NCBI RefSeq assembly: GCF_030272615.1
Contig: NC_081411.1
Span: 210,449,744-210,513,743 of the forward strand
DNA length: 64,000 nt
Direction of reading: 5' to 3'
DNA from: Cryptomeria japonica
Taxonomy: Eukaryota; Streptophyta; Pinopsida; Cupressales; Cupressaceae
The notes under the pieces were generated by a model. It did not search any database. It worked only from the letters and a program-made list of their open reading frames with translations, and was not told the DNA's origin. Position numbers and translations under genes: made by a program. Below are positions 22,345-35,900 of this stretch, piece after piece; within the stretch, counting starts at the first letter, position 1; every line of letters starts with the position of its first letter.

Positions 22345-22503
22345 TTACCCCTTTTGGAATCTAGTCATGTTGATCACCTTGTGGCTGAAGATTCTTCATA
22401 TCAGCCCTTTCAACCTCCCACACAGCTTGAATTTGATTTTTCTCAACTTCTCTCTCTTGCTCAATTAGTTTCTTCATCTTCTTTGTTATTTAAAACACCT
22501 TAA
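22345..22503 (+). pseudogene. LINE-A2 ORF1, C-terminal part after Gypsy-1
   Basis: Bases 22345-22349 (TTACC) are the right target-site copy. From 22350 the ORF1 frame that was open at 13246 continues for about 50 codons, with SSHVDHLVAEDSSYQPFQPP, to a TAA near 22503. Continuity of frame across the insertion shows that this is the tail of the same gene. The function of this low-complexity Ser/Gln-rich tail is unknown. Confidence 0.75.
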
Positions 22504-22631
22504 AAAAGAGGTCAGAAGCCCAAGATTCTTAAAATCCAAGAAGAGATCATAGCTTGTATCCAGTCTACAATTGTAGACAAGTTTTCATCCCATGCAAGAC
22601 CGAGAAGAACAAGTTGTTCTTCTCGGATGCA

Positions 22632-25600
22632 ATGAGGATCGTATATTGGAATGTGAGAGGTTTGAATTCCTCTAACAAGAGGGGGTAGATCAAGCAGTAG
22701 TTGGATTCCTCCCAAGCAGACATCATTTTATTACAAGAAGCAAAGCTTTCTGATGAAGCCTCTCGAAAGATTTTTAAAAAATGGACTTTATGGGATTTCA
22801 TACATCTTCCTGTAGTAGGGGTTTCTTATGGTATTCTGACCTTGTGGAATCCCAAGGCAATCAAAGCAAAAACCTTGAACCAAGGGACAAATCGGCATCT
22901 TATTCTTTTTGAAAATTTTGATTTATCCTTTCACCTCTTTAATATTTATGCTCCAACAACTCCTCATGAGAAAAATGCTGTTTGGAATACTTTATCTTGT
23001 TAGATCCATCTGCAGGAAGTTTTGAAAATCATCTTAGGAGGTGATTTTAATGTCATTTTGTCTTAGGATGAGAAACAGGGAGCCAACCCTACTGCTTCTA
23101 AGGTGATGGATGACTTTAGATCTTTTGTATTCGATAATGCCGTTTTTGACATTTTACCTTCTAATGGTTAATTTACATGGACAAACCAGAGAAATTTCTT
23201 TCAAATTTCAAGTAGATTGGACAAGTTTTTCACTTCATATGAATGGATCCTTCAGAAATATACTTTCAGCTCTAATATTCTATCTTTCTCTAGATCTGAC
23301 AATTTTCCTATCTCATTATGCTTGGATAAACATGAAGTTTCTCATCATAGATATTCTTTTAAATGTGAAAGAATGTGGTTTCGACACCCACACTTTCATG
23401 CTTTGCTTCATCAATGGTGGGTAAGTGCTCCCTTCTGTAGGGGGAACAAAATGTTTCAGTTCTACAGGAAAATGCAGTTTGTAAAAGCAAATATCAAAGT
23501 CTGGAATAGGGAAGTATTCAAAAACATATTTGCAGAGAAATCCTATGTAGAGATGAAGTTAAAGGACATCAACGAACTTATCTTTTCTAATGGGATTAAT
23601 CCTGAAAACTTCTCAAGGAAGAAGCATTTACAAAGTTACTGGGAAGAATTGTGCTCTAGAGAGGAGGTGTATTTGAGACCAAAATCAAAGGAGCTATGGC
23701 TAAAAGATAGGGATAAAAATATTAAGTTCTTTCAGGCATCTGCAAAGATTAAGCAAGCTACATCTACTATATTTTCTATCAGTGCCTCTTTTTTGGGTGT
23801 AAAATTAACTAATGAACAAGAAATTAGGGAAGAAGGTGAACTCTTCATTAAAAATATTATTTCTCCCTCTCCTCCATTTGTTCCTGAGGAGTCTAGTGTC
23901 AAGGTATTGTTAGATTCCATCCCTTGTCTAATTTTATAGTGTCATAATCATTATCTGATGCAACCTTTATCTCTTGATGAACTCCAAGAGGTGGTAGTTT
24001 TGATGGCTCCTTACTATGTTATTTTTTCAAAAGTGTTGGGATGTTCTATGTTTTGATCTTTTAATGGCTTTGGAGGAATTAAGACAAAATGCTTTTATTC
24101 TCAAGAATTTTAATTTAACCCATCTTTCTCTTATCCTCAAATCCAACAACCCTCAATCTTTTGCAGAGTTTAGGCCCATCTCATTGTGTAATACAGTTTA
24201 CAAGATCTTCACAAGAGCTATTTATCTTCGATTGAAATCCTTGATTCCTAAAGTAATATCTCGTCAACAAGGAGGTTTTGTTCTTGGTACATAAACATTG
24301 AAAGGTGCTCTTGTGGCCCATAAAGATTTGCTCTCAATTAACTCTTCACAGTCCTTTGCTTTCATAGTTAAATTCGACATGTTGAAAGCATATGATAAAG
24401 TATGTTGGTCTTTTCTTTTGTGAGTGCTTAAAAAGTTTGGCTTTTTGGATAAGTGGTGCAAATGGTTCAAAAATTGTCTCTTTGGTGCACATTTCTTAGT
24501 TATTATTAATGGTAATCCTTTTGGTTTTTCTCGAGCCACTCAAGGAGTTCAAAAAGCTGACCCACTATCACCTTTTCTCTTTATTATCATAACAGAAGAT
24601 TTTAGTAGATTGGTCAATAAGTAGCTTACTCTGGGTCTTTGGAAGGGGGTGTGCATCCCTAACACTTCAATTTCCATCACCCACACTTTATTTATAGATG
24701 ATACACTTTTATTTGGTTGTTCCAATATTCAAGAGACGAGGCATATTAAGAAAATGTTGAACATATATACTTCTGGATCTGGGTAGAAAATCAGTGCCCA
24801 AAAGTCTAAATTATTCATATTTAATACTTTTGAAATGGTATCTACCATCATTATGCAGACCTTGGGCTTTCTAGTGGATTCTCTTCCATCTTCATACTTG
24901 GGCATCCCTTTCTTTATGGGAGCAGGGAAACCTTCTTTTTGGGATTCTGTGATTGACAGATTAAAAAGAAGAATTTTGTGTGGAAAGCTAGATGGTTTTC
25001 TCTATCAGGCATAATCCTTCTTATCAAAACTATTTTGGCTGCAATCCAAAACTACTACATTTCTTTCCTTCAAGCCCCGAAATTTGTTATTTCCCATATC
25101 GAGAAAATTATTCAAAATTTTATTTGGAAAAGCAATATTTTAAAAGATAAAAAGATCCCTCTTGTGTCTCTTAACAAAATGAATCCCAGTAAAACTATGG
25201 GTAGGGTTGGTCTACACGATCTTTGAAAAAGGAATAAGGCCTTTGGGGGAAAGCTTGTTTGGAATATTTATTTAAAACAACATTCTTTGTGGCATAAAAT
25301 TATGCAAGAAAAGTATTTAGATACTCCTACCCCATCATGTATTTTTACTATCCTTGATCCTCCATCAGGGTCTATAGTTTGGAGCTTCATGATGGCTTCT
25401 AGGAATGTGATTACTAGATATTTATCTTGGAAAGGACATAATGGCAAAGATGTCAACTTTGGACATGATTTGTGGAGTGGTATCCCCCCACTTAATCTTG
25501 AGGAATCTCTAGTAGATGTGATCCTTATATTTATTGCTCATTGGGGATCTTACCTTTATGATTACAGAGATGACCTTGAGAAGCCTTCAAACCGTGTCAT

Positions 25601-26825
25601 TTGGAAGAATCCAACTTCACTCCCAATCTCCCTAGATCAAAAGGTAAAGTTTTATTTGATTCTTAAGAACCACATTGTATTTATTTCTAATGGTTTGGAC
25701 AAATTGATATGGTGCCATTCAAAGAACGGAAAGTACTCTATTAAGGAAGGGTATAAGGCAACTCATCAGATGTCTGTTCAATCCTATTCACAAAGAGCTT
25801 ATAACTTTTGTTGGAACAACAATATTCTTCCCAAGGCAGGGATGTTTGCTTGGCTTACTTTACACAAGAGAATACTTACTAGTGAGAGACTTGATAAATT
25901 GAATATTGTATCTCCATTTTCCTATTTACTTTGTGGCGAGCATAATGAAACGTTAGATCATCTTCTCCTCCAATGTAATTTTAATTATTATTGTTGGATG
26001 TTTATGCTTGCTAAACTTGCCTTTAGCATCCGTCTTCCAAATAATGTGTGGGATTTGTTCCAGTCTTGGACAATCTTATGCTCGTCATCTCTTTTTGTAT
26101 CCATTTAAAAAGTGATCCCATCCATAGTAGTATGGTCACTTTGGTGGGAAAGAAATAAGTGCATTTTTATAAAGAAGAAATCTTCTCTTTCTGATGCTCT
26201 CAACTACATTAAAAAATTAGGATCAGAACTAGTTAATGCTCATATTTAAAATAATTTCAATCCAAAGAGAGAATTTAATTCTTGGGATGGCCAAGTTATT
26301 AATTGTTGGAAGGGCATTTCTATTCCTGTATCAACTTGCTTTTCGAGAGTGAGAATTAGTAAAATTGATAGAAATAAAGTGAAATGGTGTCCTCCGGATT
26401 CAACGCATTTCAAATTGAATTTTGATGGCTCCTCCAAAGGAAACCCGGGTGATGCATAAGGGACCAAACATGGCGTGTTTTTTCTTTAAAATATGTTTCT
26501 ATTCCACTGGGTACAAACAGCTTAGTAGAGGCATATGATTTTCTTGAAGGCATTTAGATAGTTAAAAAATTGAAGATTCTTATATTCACATCGAAGGCGA
26601 CTCAGCTATTATTATCAATGCAAGTGTATGAAGAAAAGTATTGGCAATTGCCAAATAAGATATTTGTTTGAACAAGCATGGGCTCTTATTAATACATTTG
26701 TAAACTTTACCATTTCACATGTGCATAGATAAGGGAACCAAGTTACGGATCATTTGGAAAATATGGGAAGTTCCAAGGTGGAGCTTAATATGATGGGTCT
26801 GAATTGTGATCTCGATTCTTTTTGA
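22632..26825 (+). pseudogene. LINE-A2 ORF2: endonuclease, reverse transcriptase, zf-RVT, RNase H-like
   Basis: It opens at the ATG 22632-22634 with MRIVYWNVRGLNSSNKRG, typical of plant L1-type ORF2. The endonuclease shows ADIILLQEAKL, FNIYAPTTPHEKNAVW and ILGGDFNVIL; its C-terminal SDH motif reads SDN. The RT follows with FRPISLCNTVYKIFTRA, KAYDKVCWSFL, and FIDDTLLFG in place of FADD. The zf-RVT region (25730-26010) has GMFAWLTLHKRILTSERL, CGEHNETLDHLLLQC. An RNase H-like end has FKLNFDGSSKGNPG, and the stop is at 26823-26825. It performed target-primed reverse transcription; many stops and frameshifts now break it. Confidence 0.9.
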
Positions 26826-27358
26826 ACTCTTAGAAAACTAATTTTGGAGGACATGTGTACAGGATAATATTGGACATGGTTGTGTAGTTATCCTTTTCTT
26901 AATGATAGAAATTTTATATGTGAGGTATTATAATTATAGGGTTCCGTGGATTTATTGTATCCAAATGATGTGAATGGATGACGATTTGGGCATCTATGAA
27001 GTGTGTGAACTTCAAGCTACACAAATGCTTAAGTTAGGCAGTCTATGGGCTACTATGTAAATGTGTAAAACTTTTGTGATGTTTTGGTTTGGACTTCATC
27101 TTGTTGAACATACTCTAGGAAGCATTTGATACTCGGGGATTATTTGTGGCATTTGGTATTCTGGACATTATGAGATATATTGTATCTTTTTGGCATATTA
27201 GGGATATAAGCTTGACAACCTTTCTATGTATCATCGAGAATGGATCAAAGTTTTTCTTTCTAGTTCTTTTCTCTAAGAGCTCTTTGAATCAACTTTTTTA
27301 AAGAAATATATAAACAAAATATATTAAGTGGTGCTGCTACCTTTTAAAAAAAAACAAA

Positions 27359-28289
27359 AGTAAAGAAATTAAAATTTCAATGGCCCAAAACTACACATTA
27401 AATACCCATTCACTATTGAGTGTGGGATTTTGACCCTTCACAATTTTGTAAAATAATAAATAAAATGCAACATTAATAACTACCTTTAACATAGCAAAAT
27501 AATATCTTAATTTTAATTACACCAAATAGAGCTAGAGGAGATAAAAAAGTGAAAGAAAATATGTTCTACAAGACCAAAAATCAAAGCACAACAAAATTAA
27601 AATAAAGAGAAAAACTATAATTTTAGTTTTATAGGATTGTACATGCACCTGAATACTCTATCAAACAACCTATTTCTATAGGAATTAGAAATTATCAGAA
27701 TGTCTTCCATTATAAGAATATTAATAGTACAAATGCTTGTGGAGATAATATCAATCATTATATGACTAATCCAAGACTTCTTATGGCCTATATTTCTAGC
27801 TCATTGCTAATTTATTCCATTTATATCATTGATCATAATGTTTTCCAACCTTGTATGGTTTATTGAAATCTTGCACACTTGCATAGAGCTATCATTAGTA
27901 CAATCATTGCCGCTTATGTTATAATGCAAGTTTCAAGCTTCAAAGTAAATGATTTTTAGTTTGTGGCTACTCATGAAGATATTGCAATCCTTACATGGTT
28001 TCTCATCTATCTTACAATGAAAACAATTTGTTTTCATACTCAAGTTGTTCATTTCAAACTTAATATATTATTGATTTTTGTGACTCTTATTTCAAATAAT
28101 TATAGATTGTTTCACGTGGTTATAGGTTCATTTCATATAATATTATCATTGTTAATTTTAAATAATCAAACAACCATATATTTTATATTTGGAGGAGATT
28201 CATGCTAGGAGTATTAATTGAAGGAGATTATATGAATGTGGGTTAGAGATATAATAATTTCTATGACTAGTTCTAGCAAAGGTTTTAGG
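27359..28289. other. AT-rich spacer, no gene seen
   Basis: No supported coding region, RNA gene or repeat end. The 81-codon frame at 27963-28208 is hydrophobic low-complexity sequence of the kind AT-rich DNA gives by chance. Confidence 0.6.
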
Positions 28290-28911
28290 ATGATAGTCAT
28301 GTAAGGAAGAAAATTAATATAATTTTTATATGGATAAGGAACCCACCCAACCCCAAAAATGTTTGTTATCCATCCTCCAATTATTGTTGGGGGCTATAGT
28401 ATGATAGAGTTATATTAGTTGTAGGGGCCAATTGAATAATAACTACTCATTCATAGTTTCCCAAAATAATTTCCCTTTTCCTTTAGTTTCCATTCTCAAG
28501 GGTTACCCGCTTCCTTATCTTTACTTTTCTCTATCATATTAAATTCTCCTAGAACTACTAAATAAGGGATTTTTGGAACAATATTACTCATTCGTATCCA
28601 TAAGGAAAATCTCATTGCATTTAATTTGGAGCATAAACTAAGCATATGCCAAACTTGAGGTTATCTTTTATTAACTCTACCCATAAACACCTATTGCATG
28701 CAGAACAACCTAAGATTGTAATATATTTAGTCCATGCTCTATTCATAATAATTGTGATACATGCCTTTCCTTTCTCATGGTTACTATGGGAAATTAAACC
28801 ATACTTCCAAATTAATTTCAAATTATTAATCAGATAAGAGCCTTTTTCCAGACTTTTTGAAGCATAAAAAATGCATACTCCTATTCTAATTACATAAATT
28901 TTTAGTTGCAT
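28290..28911 (-). pseudogene. LINE-B ORF2 endonuclease fragment
   Basis: The minus strand at 28621-28911 has AWTKYITILGCSACNRCLWV and KFGICLVYAPN, the endonuclease block ending in the YAPN motif of plant LINE ORF2. Continuing in the same direction with broken frames, near 28480-28560, comes VVLGEFNMIEKSKDKEAG, matching the catalytic GDFN block (Asp now Glu). Reverse transcriptase is not seen; the copy ends near 28290. It is very decayed. Confidence 0.65.
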
Positions 28912-29480
28912 ATTTTCTATTAGAGGATTTCATTTCCTTCATGTTCCAAAAAATTAACTTAATCATATTTAATTTTGAGGGGATGGAGGTGGATCCTCAT
29001 TACCACTCTTGCATAGATTTTCAAAATATTTGAGGAGTCCAAATTTAGCTTTCCATTTCTTTTCATATTTTATAGTACTATTAGTTATACTAACTATTTA
29101 TCTCTTTCTCATAACCTTTCCTATGATACGTCTCCTTCCCCTAATTCCTCTATCATTTTCAAGGGCTAGTGGAGAGGATTAAGACATTCAGTATCAATCA
29201 TCATTTAAAAATATTCATTACTTGAAATGCCTCCCTCAATTTACATTGGCTATGATGTATCAACTAATTATAATGAAAGTGAAATTTTTTTCTTATTATC
29301 TTTGTTAATGGCCATAGTGTAAATTTGTTCATCTGTTATTTAGGATGATGTATTAGAGTCTTCTTTTAGTGATATTTCAGTACTACCTAGTGTGATCAAA
29401 GTATTAGGACAATTTGAAAAAAAACTATTAAATCTTTACTCAACTTTATCAATTTCTCTTAGTTTATTAAGAAAAAGTTA
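28912..29480. other. AT-rich segment inside or next to LINE-B
   Basis: No recognisable domain in any frame. By position on the minus strand it should be the ORF1-ORF2 junction region of LINE-B, but nothing readable confirms this. Confidence 0.4.
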
Positions 29481-30692
29481 TTGTACACTTCTTCTACAAG
29501 GAAACTCATTTTTATTATTCAATTAACATTTTTTGTATCAATTTTAGCCACATTTTTAGGCATTTCCATAATTTGCAACCTACATCCCTATGGGTTCTTG
29601 GTGCTCTCATCACCTCCTCAAGGTCTTCTCATGAGAGCCAATGGTTGTTCATTTAGAGTTTCAAAATTAGGGGTTATTTCCTTATTGGATTGCATTTTGT
29701 TTGACTATGGCTCTATTCAATCTTCTCTTTGGGAATTACCTTTTGGAAAAAACCACACATTGATATCTTGTTAAAGGCCACAACGGGATGATTTATATCA
29801 ATATTCTCCCTATTGTGAAGGATTTTTTGATAATCTTTTTAATGATGTGTATTGGTTTTGCACAAAAAATAGGAGCTAAGGCTTTTGAAATCCTTAATCT
29901 CACATCAATGGATTTTATCTTCCATAGGAGATTCTAAAATATTTGGTATTTGAACCCCTTTATTTAATCAAATTACAATTATAAAATTGAGATGGGGTAA
30001 TGTTGATTGGGTATCCTCCACTGGGAGGATTTTCCCTATAGGCTTAAATAGTTGGGGGAGAAAATTTCACATTTTCTCTAAGAACATTCTTAATTATTAT
30101 CCAGCTAAAGGTGGAACAAAATAGGATTTTATTTAAGGACACATTGGGTGACCAAGAAATGTCCTTAAATAGTGATTTCCCCACATTCCAATATCATTTC
30201 CTACATATTAAAATTTTTAAGGAAGATAACAAATAATCCTTTTTGTAACATTGTGTAGAATGAAATATAAGTACTTAATTTCTTTCCTCACACAATATCC
30301 ATTCAGTTATCAAAGAATATCCTAGATGAGAGGCATTACAATCAATACAAGTAAAGAATATTGTCACATTCTTTAATCTATTCTCTTCTTTCTTAAAGGA
30401 AACCAACATTTATTTATTAGGGTTTACTATGAGTACATGGGGAAAGATAAGGTCCTTACCTCCTTTGGCCTAGACCTTGTCATCTTGGACACCATTTGTT
30501 TGTCTTTGACCTCTAAGGGTCCCTGTACTATCTCCTCCAATTCCCATATCAAATTTTGCTTCTTACGATGTCTCCTCTAATTCATCTACTTGTTGAGCTT
30601 CATTAAAGGTCTTACCACTTTGAAATCCTTCATTATTCACACATACTATTTTTAGGGAAATCTTCCCCCTTTCCATCAACCAAGGATTTTCT
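29481..30692 (-). repeat. LINE-B 5' side/ORF1 region, copy 2
   Basis: From 29731 to 30692 it repeats the window start (1-501) in the same orientation, with about 465 extra bases at 30150-30615. On the minus strand broken frames contain NEQPLALM and LAPIFCAKPIHIIKKI, which are not assignable with confidence. The endonuclease fragment downstream on the same strand suggests an ORF1 segment. Compared with copy 1 this is the longer form, so copy 1 probably lost the middle. Confidence 0.5.
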
Positions 30693-31737
30693 ATCCATAC
30701 AGGCTAGGTAAATAGGGAATTTGTGCAAAATATTAATCATATAGTCTATAGTAGCCTACAACAACTAAAAAATAAACCAAAATATTGAAAATATCAAAAA
30801 ACTGATAAATTTAACCTAGGAAAAATGAGCATTGGAACTAAGAAAAATATGAGTGTTGTTCTTGGAGGTACCTTCATAGGTCACACAAGCATAGTTGGCC
30901 TCCAAATTGCAAATATTATCTCAAAAGGTAATATTTGAATATTTCATTGATTTATATTTATTTTAGCTTCTCAAATTGTACAAATTTGTGTCCCAACTTT
31001 TATATATGCCATAAAGATTTCATGTTGGAGTTTATTCTATTTTCATTTCTTTGGTAGAGCTTTGGCTTATTTCTTTAGTGGTTCATAAACTAGTGGGGAA
31101 AGAGACACTTTGAGTGGAATGATAATTTTTTAAATGTGCTAATGTATATAGATTGCGGGTTTATAAAATTAATATCATTTAGAGGTTACCATTGTTATTA
31201 AAGATATTATGGTTTTAGATTTTAATGTTCGTAGTGTGATATTTGAAGTGTTTCTGAGTACTAGATATGGGATTTTGTATAATTATTTGTTTGGCTATAT
31301 ATATATACCCTGTTTCGAAGTGAAGACCATTTCTATGCATTTATTTAAGGTTTATTGTTCTTTTGGGACTTTGTAGGTGCAATAGAATAAATAATTTTCC
31401 CTTTTTTGTTGTGGATTTAATATAGAAGATCGCTATGGGTTGAGGATTTTTTTTCATTTTTTATTCCATTTATCAATTTTGGCGGTGTTTGGATTTTGAC
31501 AATGTAGTTCATGTGTTTCGATTGGGTTTTCAAACAATAAATTTCTAGTATGATGTCTAAAATTTTATGTATGTTGAATAAAATGAAGGATAATTTATTT
31601 TACTATTATTGTGTGTTTAAAATATATAAATTTTTATTCTATATAAATTTTCCAACTATGGTGAAGATTTATTGAAAACTATGTTCTTTTAAAATTGTTT
31701 CTATGAATCAGGACATGTCGGAATGAGCTCTGCTAGG
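30693..31737. other. AT-rich spacer, no gene seen
   Basis: No supported gene. A 37-codon frame at 30825-30938 with GGTFIGHTSIVGLQIANI precedes a GTAATA donor-like site, but it is too short to call. Confidence 0.5.
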
Positions 31738-31804
31738 GTTGGAGGTTGCGTATTACGTATTTCTTTCTGCAGACTATATTTACTATGGAATTTTTGTGTT
31801 TATT

Positions 31805-32690
31805 ATGGCTCCAACAAACTTTAGCCCAGCAGTTGATGTCAATGATGGAGTTCCTGTGATGGACCCTCATGGTGCCTCAGAACAAGTGCCCTCATTTTTT
31901 TTTTCCAAAAGTGTTTCAGGAGGTATGTCCTTGCCTGATGTTGTACTTCCTATTGAATATTTTTATAATTCCTTTTAGTGGCTTGAAAAATGTACTTTGA
32001 TAGGATATTTTGTGGGTAGGATCCCTCTTGAAAGCATGCTTTGTGGTTGGGTCGCCAAATCCTAGTCTCCTCATGGAGTGTGGCTTGATGGCGTCCAAAG
32101 TGTCATGAAGGGATTCTTTTTGTTTCTCTTTTCAAATCATTCCCATGTTGAGACTATCCTCTCCCATGGGCCTTGGACTGTTCGGTCTCCCCTCCAGGTT
32201 TTTCAGCACTGGTCTCCTAACTTTTCTATCTTAGATGCCCAAAAAATGTGTGTACTAGTATAGGTTGAGTTCCCCGGTCTTCCTTCTCCTTGTTGGCCTT
32301 TCATGCAAACCATTTCTCATTCTGTTGGCAAAGTGGTTTTCCTTGAGCCAGACCATTTTTTTAAAGCTCGCCCTGAAAAGAGGGTTTGTGTTGAGGTCGA
32401 CCTTTCTCGTGACCTAAAATAAACTATTGATTTCCAAGTGGGAGGAAATACCTTCACCCAGGAGATTCTTTATTTGAACCTACCCAACACCTGTTATTAG
32501 TGCTAGTCAACAGAGCACAAGATCAGGGATTATCCCTTGGCTACTCCAAAAATAAAACCCCCTATTAAGGAGTCCAGCTCTTGACCTGTGGAGGGAGCTA
32601 AGAATGATGAATGGACCACTATAGTTCATAAAGGTAAAAAATTTATAGCTTTTGCCCAAAAGACTCCCATCGGTTCCAGTTCTTAGCTGA
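31805..32690 (+). pseudogene. LINE-C ORF1 (DUF4283 plus zinc-knuckle remnant)
   Basis: It starts at MAPTNFSPAVDV (31805). The DUF4283-like domain shows GYFVGRIPLESMLCGWVAK, then MKGFFLFLFSNHSHVETILS and GPWTVRSPLQVFQHWSPNF, a classic arrangement in plant LINE ORF1. It is followed by RVCVEVDLSRDLK and a damaged CCHC knuckle near 32490-32530 (CY, C, H and tyrosine in place of the last Cys). In-frame stops occur near 31978, 32060, 32263, 32420 and 32500. The protein would have bound the element RNA. Confidence 0.75.
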
Positions 32691-32984
32691 CAATGGAACT
32701 TCCTACGTAGACACCATCTTCCCAGGCATTTTCTACTTTAGTTTCAAACCAAGACCAACATGGGAAGGACTCATCTTAGGGTGTCACTCACCCACCTTGG
32801 GTGCACACTTCTTAGGCTATGTCTACAATTTTTTCTCCACACTCTCTATGCCACTCTCACAACCCTTCTAGGAGTGTTTAGATAGTAGATGGTGGTTAAA
32901 AAAAATGATGAGTTATCTCCGATGGGGACCCAGATTTTTTGTGCAATAGATTCTCCTCTCTTGGGGATGAGGAAGATATGCAAG

Positions 32985-35900
32985 TTTGGTCATGAATTAC
33001 ATCTCATTGAATATTTGAGATCTCACAGACCTCACCATAAAGTATTATGTTCGGGATGCTCATCAACGTGTTGTAGGCCAAGATGTTCTTTGCCTCCTGG
33101 AAGTCAAATTGGTTGGTTTCATGCTCAATATTGCATGCCGTGTTATTTGGTCGGATTGCCTTGTTTTTGCCTCCTAGCATGAAGTTGGTCGAGGTGGAGT
33201 TGTTACACTCATTTCACCTCATTGGTTCTCTGTAGTCATTTCTCATGGTTTTGATCCCATGCAGCGCGCCATCTAGGTTTTGCTATCAATTGATAATCAC
33301 TTTGTTGGGATCATTAATTTTTATGCTCCGAATGATACGGTTGATAGATCATACCTCTAGCGCTGGATTGTGAACAATCTATCACCTACAACTTGGGTTA
33401 TGTGTGGCAACTTCAATATGGTTAAGGTGGCATCCGATAAGGACAAAATTTTGCTTTCCGCTGGACAGCTGGTGAGTGGGAAGCCTAGTACTATATACAC
33501 AATAAATTGGGTGTTTTGAATCCCAACACCAACCATTGTCACCCTGGTGGGGTTTGGCACACTTGGTCTCATTTCAGAGATGGCTCTGATAGAATTCTTA
33601 AAAGGCTTGATCATGCTATGATAACTGTGCAATCTTTTTTTTACCTTTTCTGAAGATCATGATTTGCTCGTCACTCCTCTTGTTGATGTGATGTTGTCTG
33701 ATCACTTCCCCATAAATTTTAGCATTGAATGGTACCCAACTAGGAAGCATCCTTCCCGAACACAGTTCTACCTCAACACGTCTCTCTTGCATCATTAAAC
33801 AATGATGGCCCACATTCAAAGGGTTTGGAATTTAGCTCCAAGGCCCCATCATCACATTGGTTGGATTGCATGGTGGCATAACGACATCACCCGCTCTGCA
33901 AGATTTCTGGGCATTTATGGTAGACAACTTACCATGTACCGCAGGCACTCATATGATGTGACCATCAAAGCTCTTTGTGCTGCCACAAAAGCTTTGGCCT
34001 TGAATCCTTTTGATTCTAACCTACAACTTCATTTAACCCATCTCTGCCATAAGAAGGAAGTTGCAGATAGCTACTCTGCTAGAGGAGCTCAAATCAAAGC
34101 TAGGTTACACTGGCTCAAAGTGAGCAATAGGGCCTCTAAGGAATATTTCTTGGCTTTGTGTTCCTATCATACCTTTGTAGGGATCAAGAAAATAAAAGAG
34201 GGACAGGGTCTTCTCACCGAGTTGCCTAACATTTTGTAATCCTTGTTCTATCATTATGAGAAGGCATTCATAGCGTAGGGAGACTCTCTAGCTAGAGCCC
34301 AAACTTTGTAAGAACACTTGGTTGTTGTTCCCAAATGGTTCTCCGAGTCTCAACAAGCCTTTTGTGATCTCTTACTAACCATTCATGATCTCAAGGAAGC
34401 TTCTTTTTCTATGGTAGATGATAAATCCCTTGGCTGGGATGTCTTCCCCTATGAATTCTACAAAGCTCTTTGGCCTTGTATTGGTCCTGACCTCCATAAG
34501 GTCTATCTGGAAGGTTTTCATTCCCAATCCCTGGGAAAAATGATTAACCAAGGCAACATCAAATTTATTCTTAAGGCTGGGGATCCAGAGGATATTTGCA
34601 ATTGGAGGCCTATTACCTTTCTTAGTGTCTTGTATAAGATCATTGCCAAAGCCTTGGCTCTCAAGATTCGCCATCTCCTGCCTCTTGTTGTTTTTCCGGA
34701 GCATACTAGATTTATCAAGTTCAGGTTTATTTTGGAAAATATTATTGTCATTTGGGAAGGGATGGACTAGGCTAGATTCTCTAAACAATGGGAAATATTC
34801 CTTAAGATTGACTTCGCTAAGGCGTATGATCACATTGAGTGGCCTTTTATCTTGGCTATTCTCAAACCCCTTGGCTTTGGTCCCCAATTCATCCAGTCCG
34901 TCCAAATGTTATTCAAAGATGCCTTGGCCTGTATCACCATTAATGGACAGTAGTCTATGGATTTTAGGATTTTTAGATCCATTCACCAGGGATGTCCTCT
35001 AGCTCCTGCTTTATATGTTCTTGCAGTAGAAGGGTTTGGTTACTTACTTGCTAATGCTATCTCTGGTGGGCGTATCTATGGTATCTACCTACTTGACTCA
35101 CCTTCTCAACTTGTCAATGGCCACTTTACGGATGATTCCTTTCTCACTCTCATTAAGGAAGAAGGCAATGTGCAGGTCGCTCTTCATTATCTGAATACCT
35201 TTTGCTTGGCTTCTAGTTTGGTCATTCAATGCTACAAGACGCAATGTTATAAGAAGTCTTTTCTGGCTGCCCCACCTTGGATTCTCTAATATGATTAGAA
35301 ATGGCTTCATCATGGTGAAATTTTTTTCTTCCTAGGCATTCCTTTTGCCTTTTAAGCTTTGCTTGTGGATCTTTGGAATGTTGTTTTAGCCAGGATTGAG
35401 AAAATGTTGGCCTACTAGATTACCAAGCCTCTCTCTTTGGCTGGTAAATTCCAAATTTTCTCTAAGGTGTTGGCTGCCACCATGTCTATCATTTCTCATG
35501 TTGGGTTATGTCTAAGGCCTCTTACATGAAGTTGGAAAGACTTTTGCGGGCCTTTCTTTATGCCTTTGGGTGTGACCCTCAAGGATTCTATAAGGTCTCT
35601 TGGGAATACTATTGTCTTCCCAAGGAGTCTGGAGGGCTTGGCCTTATTTGTACCTAGAAACAAGGGCTTTCCTTATGTGCTAAATGAATTATCAAAGCCT
35701 TATCTAGCAATGAGGCCTGGAAAATTTGTCTTTAGCATTGTATTTCTTCAGGCTATCCTACCAACAATCCAGCTTGGAAGGGGACCGGGTTTCAAACCCT
35801 ACTCATTATGAAAGACCTTGTTCAAATCTAGGGTAATTTTGAGGTTAAAATCATCTGGCGTTCTTAGGAAGCTATCAAGCCTTGGCTTTGATGGGTCAGT

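Larger units (their letters stand above)
10560..27358 (+). mobile_element. LINE-A2: long non-LTR retrotransposon split by Gypsy-1
   Basis: A plus-strand plant LINE with GC-rich leader (10885-11330), ORF1, then ORF2 with endonuclease, reverse transcriptase, zf-RVT and RNase H-like regions, and a short A-rich 3' end (27346-27358). Without the 9.1-kb Gypsy-1 insertion and one target-site copy, it is about 7.7 kb. Many stops in both ORFs make it non-functional. The 5' end is uncertain: it may lie near 10560-10590, or the family may extend to 10020. The 3' untranslated part (26826-27345) holds no gene. Confidence 0.85.

Noticed and set aside
30825-30938. A short exon-like frame ending near a GTAATA donor
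   Set aside because: Only 37 codons, no partner exon found in 30940-31737, no family recognised.
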